A stretch of DNA of 64,000 nucleotides, taken from the NCBI RefSeq assembly GCF_039542035.1, contig NZ_BAABHJ010000008.1, positions 62,001 through 126,000 on the forward strand, given 5' to 3'. A program made the position numbers and the translations under genes. The first letter of the stretch is position 1. The number at the start of each line of letters is the position of its first letter. The DNA comes from Actinoallomurus liliacearum (GTDB lineage Bacteria; Actinomycetota; Actinomycetes; Streptosporangiales; Streptosporangiaceae). This document shows, one piece after another, positions 57,785-64,000 of the stretch. The notes beneath the pieces were generated by a model that had not been told where the DNA came from, searched no databases, and was given only the letters and a program-made list of their open reading frames with translations.

Positions 57785-58963
57785 TCAGTAGGACGGCTTG
57801 TCCGGCTCGATCTGGTTCACCCAGGCCAGCACGCCGCCGCCGAGGTGCACGGCGTCGGAGAACCCGGCGTTCTTGACGATCGCGAGGCACTCGGCGCTGC
57901 GGGCTCCGGACTTGCAGTGCAGGACGACCCGCTTGTCCTGGGGCAGCCGCTCGAGGGCCGCGCCGGACAGGAACTCGCCCTTCGGGATCAGCGTCGCGCC
58001 GGGGATGTTCACGATCTCGTACTCGTTGGGCTCCCGGACGTCGACCAGGAAGATGTCCCCGGTGTCGAGCAGGTCCTTGAGCTCGGGCGCGGTGATCGTG
58101 GAGTCCTTGGTCGCGTCCGCGGCCTCCTCGGAGATCGCGCCGCAGAACGCCTCGTAGTCCTCGAGGAGCTCGGTGATCGTGGGGTTCTTGCCGCACAGCG
58201 GGCACTCGGGGTCCTTGCGGACCTTGACGCTGCGGTAGGTCATCTCGAGGGCGTCGTAGATCATCAGGCGACCGACGAGCGGCTCGCCGATCCCAGCGAT
58301 CAGCTTGATCGCCTCGTTGACCTGGATGGAGCCGATCGACGCGCAGAGCACGCCGAGGACACCGCCCTCGGCGCACGACGGCACCATGCCGGGCGGCGGC
58401 GGCTCGGGGTACAGGCAGCGGTAGCAGGGGCCGTGCTCGGCCCAGAACACCGAGGCCTGGCCGTCGAAGCGGTAGATCGAGCCCCAGACGTACGGCTTGC
58501 CCAGCAGCACGGCCGCATCGTTGACCATGTAGCGCGTGGCGAAGTTGTCGGTGCCGTCGACGATCAGGTCGTAGGCGCTGAAGATGTCCATGACGTTGTC
58601 GTTGGACAGCGCCTCGTTGTGGACGACCACGTCGATCAGCGGGTTGATCTCACGGACCGAGGCGGCCGCCGACTCGGCCTTCGGCCGGCCCACGTCGGAC
58701 TGCCCGTGGATGATCTGGCGCTGCAGGTTGGACTCGTCGACGACGTCGAAGTCGATGATGCCGAGGGTGCCCACGCCGGCGGCGGCGAGGTACAGCAGGG
58801 CCGGTGAGCCGAGCCCGCCCGCGCCCACGCACAGCACCTTGGCGTTCTTCAGCCGCTTCTGCCCGGCCATCCCGACGTCCGGGATGATCAGATGACGCGA
58901 ATAGCGCCGGACCTCGTCGACGGAGAGCTCGCTGGCGGGCTCTACCAGTGGTGGCAACGACAC
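57785..58963 (-). CDS. moeZ: Sulfur-carrier adenylyltransferase/sulfurtransferase MoeZ
   Basis: A 392-residue fusion of a ThiF/MoeB adenylyltransferase and a rhodanese domain. ATP site GAGGLGSPALLYLAAAGVG with DFDVVDESNLQRQ; zinc cysteines CYRC and CPLCG; SCAEGGVLG near the adenylate site. The rhodanese domain (about 290-392) has the active Cys in VVLHCKSGARS. MoeZ adenylates and thiolates ubiquitin-like sulfur carriers (ThiS, CysO, MoaD-like) in actinobacteria. GTG start with AGGAG. Monocistronic. Confidence 0.93.
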   Translation of the reverse strand: MSLPPLVEPASELSVDEVRRYSRHLIIPDVGMAGQKRLKNAKVLCVGAGGLGSPALLYLAAAGVGTLGIIDFDVVDESNLQRQIIHGQSDVGRPKAESAAASVREINPLIDVVVHNEALSNDNVMDIFSAYDLIVDGTDNFATRYMVNDAAVLLGKPYVWGSIYRFDGQASVFWAEHGPCYRCLYPEPPPPGMVPSCAEGGVLGVLCASIGSIQVNEAIKLIAGIGEPLVGRLMIYDALEMTYRSVKVRKDPECPLCGKNPTITELLEDYEAFCGAISEEAADATKDSTITAPELKDLLDTGDIFLVDVREPNEYEIVNIPGATLIPKGEFLSGAALERLPQDKRVVLHCKSGARSAECLAIVKNAGFSDAVHLGGGVLAWVNQIEPDKPSY

Positions 58964-59109
58964 GGTTGTCTCCTGCGCGTGCGGGAACGGTGATGCGGAC
59001 GCCGTCGTCCTGGACCATCACAACTCTGTCATGTGTCTCCGCATTCCCGCTCCCCGCCTCTGGCCGACGGGTGCCGGTCGGCCGCATGCGGGCGTCCGTT
59101 CCCGCCCCG

Positions 59110-60024
59110 TCAGCCGGCGGTGGTGTCGGGCAGGCGCAGGTGGGCGTCCTCGAGCATCGCGCGGAACTCCCGTGCCACCGTCTCGGGCCGCTCCATCTGC
59201 GCGAGGTGGCCGACGTCGGGCAGCACGACGACGCGGGAGCGCTTGAACACCCGGCCCGCGCGGGCGGCCATCCGCGGGTCGACGAGCCGGTCGTGCCGTC
59301 CGTAGATCACCAGGGTCGGCGCGATGACGCGCGCGGCGTAGCGCCAGAGCGAGCGCCGCATGTAGGCGGTGACGATGCCGCGCGACGACGCGATCAGCGC
59401 CTCGGAGTTGTGGGTCAGCTCGTCCCTGCGGCGTACGTCCTCGACGAGTTCCATGAGCCGGTCGGGGTGCAGGCCGGTCGGGTCCGCGAAGCACATCTCC
59501 AACGTGCCCTGCACCCGTTGTTCGGCGGGCAGCGTCGCCAGCCGCCGGACGGCCCAGGGACCCACGCCGGGCATGGTGGCCGCGAGGATCCGCGCGGGAC
59601 CGGATCTCGGCCGCAGGTCGGGCAGGGCCGGTGAGATCAGGGTGAGGGAGCGCACCAGATCGGGACGGGTGCCCGCGAGCCGGGTGGCGATGGCCCCGCC
59701 GAGGGAGTTGCCGAAGAGGTGGACCGGGCCCCGGCCGCGTTTCTCGATGAGCCGCGCGACGACGATCGTGTGGGCGTCGACGGAGTAGTCGCGGTCGGGC
59801 GGCGGCGGAGAGTGGCCGAATCCGGGCAGGTCGACCGCCTCGCCGGCGAGCTCGCCGGACAGCAGTCCCATGAGGTCGGTCCAGTTGGCCGAGGAGCCCG
59901 CGAGCCCGTGCACGAACAATGCGGGTTCGGCGTCCGCGCGCGGGGATGACGCCGTTCGCACGAACACTTCACGGTCGCCCAGCCGGACCAGCTCTCCCGG
60001 CCATTGCGGAATCGGTGTGCTCAT
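59110..60024 (-). CDS. Alpha/beta-hydrolase (LipV-like)
   Basis: A 304-residue hydrolase, started at ATG 60024. Oxyanion HGLAGSSANW, nucleophile elbow FGNSLGGAIA, acid GRHDRLVDP, His VGHLAQMERPE. Substrate not fixed; the gene's place near adnAB and moeZ parallels mycobacterial lipV (Rv3203). The frame is open to 60489, but that N-terminal addition has no hydrolase similarity. Confidence 0.87.
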   Translation of the reverse strand: MSTPIPQWPGELVRLGDREVFVRTASSPRADAEPALFVHGLAGSSANWTDLMGLLSGELAGEAVDLPGFGHSPPPPDRDYSVDAHTIVVARLIEKRGRGPVHLFGNSLGGAIATRLAGTRPDLVRSLTLISPALPDLRPRSGPARILAATMPGVGPWAVRRLATLPAEQRVQGTLEMCFADPTGLHPDRLMELVEDVRRRDELTHNSEALIASSRGIVTAYMRRSLWRYAARVIAPTLVIYGRHDRLVDPRMAARAGRVFKRSRVVVLPDVGHLAQMERPETVAREFRAMLEDAHLRLPDTTAG

Positions 60025-60184
60025 CCTGCTCGCGGTGGGGACTCCGGCCGTCCGGTCGGAGAGGAGCCGCCGCTGCCTCCTCTCTTCAGCTACCGAATGC
60101 GGTTCCACGATAACCGCGTGGACTCGTGACCGGACCGCCGGGCATGATCCGGGGCGCCCGCCTTGACCTGATCTTGAGTCGAGC

Positions 60185-60212
60185 GGGCCCCGCACCTCTT
60201 GGTGCGGGGCCC
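60185..60212 (-). terminator. Terminator of the DEAD-box helicase gene
   Basis: Perfect 12-bp arms GGGCCCCGCACC / GGTGCGGGGCCC, loop TCTT, 14 nt past the stop. Confidence 0.7.
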
Positions 60213-60226
60213 CGCGTTGCCGTCGG

Positions 60227-61735
60227 CTAGCGCGCCGCTTCGGAGCGCGGGCGGCGGTCGTCGTGCCGACCGGCGGCCCGGCCGCCGTCGTGCCGTGCGG
60301 CGCCGCCACGGCCGCCGGGACGGCCACCGCCCGGCATGCCGCCGGAACGGGGCTCCCGCCGCTGCCGGTGGCCCTCGCGGCGTTCGCCGTCGCGCTGCTC
60401 CGCCGGACGCCCCTCGCGGTACTCGCCGTCGAAGCGGCCGCCCTGCGGCTCCCCACGGCCCTCGAACCGCCCGCCGGGACGCCGGTCACGGCGGCCGCCC
60501 GGACGCGGCCCGCGACGCTGCGGACGCGGCTCGGGGTCGGGCGGGACCGGGATGCCGCTCGGCGGCTGCGCCCCGGTGATGCGGATGAGGGTGTCGTCGC
60601 CGGTGGTGACCTTGGACCGCAGCGCGCGCACGCCCGCGCGGCGCATCATCCGCTCGGTGTTGCGCACCTCGTTGTGGGCGACCAGCGTGGCCACGGTGCC
60701 GCGCTCGCCCGCCCGGGCGGTGCGGCCCGCGCGGTGCAGGTAGTCCTTGTGGTCGGCGGCCGGGTCGACGTGCACGACCAGGCTGACGTCGTCGACGTGG
60801 ATGCCGCGGGCGGCCACGTCGGTGGCGATCAGCACCCCGACCTTGCCCTCGCGGAACTCCGCGAGCGTACGGGTGCGGGCGGACTGGGTCTTGCCGCCGT
60901 GCAGCGCGCCGGCGCGGACGCCGACGCGGGCGAGCTTCTTGGCCAGTGCGTCCACGCCGTGCTTGGTGCGGACGAACATGATCGTGCGGCCTTCACGGCC
61001 GGCGACCTCCGCGATGACGTTCTGCTTGTCGGCGCGGTCGACGATGAACAGGTGGTGGTCCATGGTCTCCACCGGCGCGGCGGCCGGGGCGATCGAGTGG
61101 GTCACCGGGTCGTGCAGGTAGCGGCGGACGAGCTTGTCGACGTCACCGTCCAGAGTGGCCGAGAACAGCAGCCGCTGGCCGTCGGAGGGGATCTGGTCGA
61201 GCAGCTTGGAGACCGCGGGCAGGAAGCCCAGGTCGCACATGTGGTCGGCCTCGTCGAGGACCGTGATCCGCACGTCCGCGAGCGAGCACTCGCGGCGCTC
61301 GATCAGGTCGGTCAGCCGCCCCGGGGTGGCGACAAGCACGTCGACGCCGCGGCGCAGCCCCTGGATCTGCTTGACCATCGACATGCCGCCGACGACGGTC
61401 TTGGTGTGCAGCCCGAGGCTGCGGCCCAGCGGGGCGAGGGCGTCCTGGACCTGCATGGCCAGTTCGCGGGTGGGAACGAGGATGAGCGCCCGGGGCCGCG
61501 TCGGGGCGGCCTGCTCGCCGGCGATCGCGGCCAGCAGCGGCAGGCCGAACGCGAGCGTCTTGCCCGATCCGGTCTGGCCGCGGCCGAGTACGTCACGCCC
61601 GGCGATCGCGTCGGGCAGACAGGCGGCCTGGATGGGGAACGGCGCGTTGATGCCGCGGCGTTCGAGCGCCGACACGAGGGGGGCCGGCAGGCCGAGCTCG
61701 GCGAAAGTGGGCAGGGTCGAAGGACCGTCAGTCAA
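60227..61735 (-). CDS. DEAD-box RNA helicase
   Basis: A 502-residue ATP-dependent RNA helicase. Start TTG 61735 with GAGAGG 7 nt upstream; the frame is open to 61885. Q motif NAPFPIQAACLP, I GQTGSGKTLAFGLPLLA, Ia PTRELAMQV, II LDEADHM (the D in DEAD kept), III SATLDG, V ATDVAARGIH, VI HRAGRTARAG. The C-terminal 110 residues are a basic Arg/Gly-rich tail for RNA binding, as in RhlE-type cold-shock helicases. A 120-nt leader with repeated CTCGAGAGG/CTCTCGG-like segments may regulate it. Confidence 0.92.
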   Translation of the reverse strand: MTDGPSTLPTFAELGLPAPLVSALERRGINAPFPIQAACLPDAIAGRDVLGRGQTGSGKTLAFGLPLLAAIAGEQAAPTRPRALILVPTRELAMQVQDALAPLGRSLGLHTKTVVGGMSMVKQIQGLRRGVDVLVATPGRLTDLIERRECSLADVRITVLDEADHMCDLGFLPAVSKLLDQIPSDGQRLLFSATLDGDVDKLVRRYLHDPVTHSIAPAAAPVETMDHHLFIVDRADKQNVIAEVAGREGRTIMFVRTKHGVDALAKKLARVGVRAGALHGGKTQSARTRTLAEFREGKVGVLIATDVAARGIHVDDVSLVVHVDPAADHKDYLHRAGRTARAGERGTVATLVAHNEVRNTERMMRRAGVRALRSKVTTGDDTLIRITGAQPPSGIPVPPDPEPRPQRRGPRPGGRRDRRPGGRFEGRGEPQGGRFDGEYREGRPAEQRDGERREGHRQRREPRSGGMPGGGRPGGRGGAARHDGGRAAGRHDDRRPRSEAAR

Positions 61736-61919
61736 GTAAGAACCTCTCGGAAATGGCCCGCCTCGAGAGGTGCCGCGAGGTTGGGGGACTCGCGGGCTCT
61801 TAGCCGGCCGTCGGCGCGAGATGCGCGCCTGAACATGAATCACTGAGCTTACAGGGGTCACCAACGCATCCGGCGGGATCTTCATTCCCGGTCCGGCGGC
61901 CCGGTTCTGACGGAACCGG

Positions 61920-62882
61920 TCAGGCCGTCCTGCGGGTCCCGCTCTTGGCCTTGGCCTTGGTGTCGGCGGTCTTCTTCGCCCCGGCCTTGGTTCCGGCCTT
62001 GGCGCCGCCCGTGCCGCGGCCGCTCTTCGCCGCGCCGTCCTTTCCGGCGCGCGACCCGGCCTTCGCGGACCCGGCCGCCTTGCGCTCCGCGCCGTCGCCC
62101 TTGTCCGTACGGCCCTTCTTCGCCGCCTCGACGCTGGCCCGCAGCGCGCTGAGCAGGTCGGCGCCCGCCGGCGCCTCCTCGGGTGCCTCCGGCGAGACGA
62201 CCTCCCGGCCCTCGACCTTCGCCTGGATGACCGACTCCAGGGCCTCGCGGTAGGCGTCCTTGTACTCGCCCGGGTCGAAGTCGCTCGTCATCGTGTCGAT
62301 GAGCGAGGACGCCATCTGCAGCTCCTGGGGGCGGACGTCGACGTCCTCCTCCATGAACGGGAAGTCCGTCTCGCGCACCTCGTCCGGCCATAGCATCGTC
62401 TCGAGGACGAAGACGCCGTCCCGTACCCGCAGCGTGCCGAGCGACTCGCGCTGCCGGAGCGCGACTTTGACCACCGCGACCTTGTCGGAGTCCTCGAGGG
62501 CGTCGCGCAGCAGGACGTACGGCTTGACCCCCTGGGCGTCCGGCTCGAGGTAGTAGGTCTTGTTGAAGTAGATCGGGTCGACCTGCTCCAGCGGGGTGAA
62601 CTGCAGGACGTCGATGCGGCGGCTCGTCGACAGCGGCAGGTCGGCGAAGTCCTCGTCGGTGAGGACGACCATCTCCCCACTCGGCAGCTCGTACCCCTTG
62701 GCGATGTCGGAGTACGGCACCTCGTCGCCGTCGACGGTGCAGACGCGCTTGTACTTGATCCGGCCGCCGTCCTCGCGGTGGACCTGATGGAAGGCCACGT
62801 CACGCTGCTCGGTGGCGGAGTAGAGCTTCACCGGGATCGTGACGAGCCCGAACGAGATCGCGCCCTTCCAGATGCTGCGCAT
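61920..62882 (-). CDS. ku: Non-homologous end-joining protein Ku
   Basis: A 320-residue Ku homodimer subunit: RSIWKGAISFGLVTIPVKLYSATE (start), KYKRVCTVDGDEV, PYVLLRDAL, MLWPDEVR and EYKDAYREALE. The C-terminal 65 residues form a Lys/Ala/Gly-rich tail (AGTKAGAKKTADTKAKAKS) that in other bacterial Ku proteins increases DNA binding and threading. Divergent from a DNA ligase gene, so the two make a minimal NHEJ pair. Confidence 0.95.
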   Translation of the reverse strand: MRSIWKGAISFGLVTIPVKLYSATEQRDVAFHQVHREDGGRIKYKRVCTVDGDEVPYSDIAKGYELPSGEMVVLTDEDFADLPLSTSRRIDVLQFTPLEQVDPIYFNKTYYLEPDAQGVKPYVLLRDALEDSDKVAVVKVALRQRESLGTLRVRDGVFVLETMLWPDEVRETDFPFMEEDVDVRPQELQMASSLIDTMTSDFDPGEYKDAYREALESVIQAKVEGREVVSPEAPEEAPAGADLLSALRASVEAAKKGRTDKGDGAERKAAGSAKAGSRAGKDGAAKSGRGTGGAKAGTKAGAKKTADTKAKAKSGTRRTA

Positions 62883-63109
62883 GGGGTGTCCCTACCCTCC
62901 GGCCTGCCGATCTACCTGGCAGGGCCGTCCGAAATGCGATACCCCGAATGTATGCGCAGGTCGGGGGCCACACGAAGTGTCCCCGGGGTGAGCGGGCCGT
63001 TCGCGCCGTGCCATGGACGGACCTGGGCGCGCCCACGAGACCGTGTCCGGCCGGTTAAACCACCGGACGGCATGGCGTCAGGTTCGAGCGACATGGGGAA
63101 AATGATCGT

Positions 63110-64000
63110 ATGGGTGACCCCATGCCCTCCAATGTCCAGCCGATGCTCGCGACCCCGGGCGAGCTACCGGACGACGCCGACCGCTGGGGCCTGGAGCTCA
63201 AGTGGGACGGCGTCCGCGCGATGGTCTACGTCTCCGGCGGACGGGTCCGCGCGGTCGGCCGCCGCGGTCTGGACGCGACCCGCCGTTACCCCGAGCTGCA
63301 GGCCCTCGCCGACCTCCTGCCCGGCCAGACGGCGGTCGTCGACGGCGAGGTCGTGGCCTTCGATGAGCGCGGCCTGCCCAGCTTCCAGCGCCTGCAGCAC
63401 CGCATGCACGTCGAGCACCCGGACACCCTGCTGACCCGCCAAGTACCGGTGCACTTCATCGCCTTCGACCTGCTGTACCTGGACGGCCACCTGCTGTACG
63501 ACCTGCCCTACCGCGACCGGCGGACCCTGCTCGACGAGCTGGAGCTGGCGGCCGGCCCCATCGAGGCCCCGCCGTACCTGCCCGGTTCGGCCGGGGACCA
63601 GCTCGAAGAGCTGCTCGCCTACACAAGGGAGCAGGGCCTGGAAGGGTTGATCGCCAAACGGCTGGACTCCCCGTACCGGCCCGGCCGGCGGGTCGACGAC
63701 TGGCGGAAGATCAAGAACTTCCGTACGCAGGACGTCGTCATCGGCGGCTGGAAGGCCGGGCAGGGCCGCCGGGAGGGTGGCGTCGGATCCCTGTTGCTCG
63801 GCGTCTACGAGGACGGCGGCCTCCGGTTCGTCGGGCACGTCGGCACCGGGTTCACGGACGCGACGCTGGACGACCTGCACAAGATCCTCACCCCGTTGGA
63901 GCGATCCACCAGCCCGTACGCCATGGAGGTCCCCCGCGAGTACGCCCGCCGGGCGCGCTGGGTCGAGCCCTGGCTCGTCGGCGAGGTCGAGTTCTCCCGC
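63110..64000 (+). CDS. ATP-dependent DNA ligase (LigD/LigC-like), partial
   Basis: The first 297 codons; the gene continues past the window. Catalytic lysine K31 in LELKWDGVRAMVY, then RRGLDATRRYPEL, DGEVVAF, LDLLYLDG-like FDLLYLDGHLLYDLPY, EGLIAKRLDSPY and the OB-fold start DVVIGGWKAGQGRR. Polymerase and phosphoesterase domains are not seen in the visible part, so it may be a ligase-only protein. It faces ku across a 227-bp divergent region in which I see no clear regulatory motif. Confidence 0.9.
   Translation, partial: MGDPMPSNVQPMLATPGELPDDADRWGLELKWDGVRAMVYVSGGRVRAVGRRGLDATRRYPELQALADLLPGQTAVVDGEVVAFDERGLPSFQRLQHRMHVEHPDTLLTRQVPVHFIAFDLLYLDGHLLYDLPYRDRRTLLDELELAAGPIEAPPYLPGSAGDQLEELLAYTREQGLEGLIAKRLDSPYRPGRRVDDWRKIKNFRTQDVVIGGWKAGQGRREGGVGSLLLGVYEDGGLRFVGHVGTGFTDATLDDLHKILTPLERSTSPYAMEVPREYARRARWVEPWLVGEVEFSR

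Overview
The window is about 70% G+C, with long GC-rich ORFs, many GTG/TTG starts, 4-bp start/stop overlaps inside operons and GGAGG-type ribosome sites. Family content (MoeZ, AdnA/AdnB, actinobacterial WhiJ-like XRE/DUF397 genes, calerythrin, a mycosin-like protease, Ku plus ATP-dependent ligase) points to a soil-type actinobacterium, most likely Streptosporangiales/Thermomonosporaceae-like. The genus is inference; no rRNA or tRNA gene was seen. The GH30 and GH6 enzymes suggest a saprophyte.

Layout. 1-1840: 5' end of a secreted GH30 glycosidase with a palindromic operator, and a DUF2079 membrane protein. 1914-8863: two two-component systems, a DeoR/FruR-type repressor, and three small exported or membrane proteins. 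9064-14951: a seven-gene, leftward, translationally coupled operon holding a PfkB kinase, mannitol-type EIIC, EIIB and EIIA, a zinc polyol-type dehydrogenase, HPr and Enzyme I, closed by a strong terminator. Its promoter shares a GTAAACAAA element with the promoter at 4848. 15126-20978: GYD protein, barstar-like protein, NudC, M20 peptidase, DUF4031, a DoxX remnant, a DUF433/DUF5615 toxin-antitoxin-like pair, an HD hydrolase and an ABC ATPase.

21884-27368 is the most notable locus: an iron box followed by four overlapping genes (ATP-grasp ligase, two IucA/IucC synthetases, a PLP decarboxylase). They match the order of the vibrioferrin genes pvsA-pvsB-pvsD-pvsE, with no exporter gene. A glycosyltransferase, an ArsR/SRPBCC pair, a methyltransferase and a secreted GH6-CBM2 cellulase follow.

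32400-42983 is an accessory stretch: a Panacea toxin-antitoxin-like pair, two MerR regulators divergent from an SDR and an aldo/keto reductase, a WhiJ-like regulatory island with an aberrant DUF397 gene, gene remnants, a calerythrin, a P-loop kinase, a lipoprotein and a Tat-exported protein, with tandem repeats.

43030-64000 is a genome-maintenance block whose content resembles the mycobacterial Rv3201c-Rv3211 region: AdnB/AdnA helicase-nuclease, alkyltransferase-like protein, mycosin-like protease, MoeZ, alpha/beta hydrolase and DEAD-box helicase, then Ku divergent from an ATP-dependent DNA ligase that runs off the end. Embedded in it is a tandem pair of small-protein cassettes (54495-55309) whose untranslated flanks are far better conserved than their coding parts.
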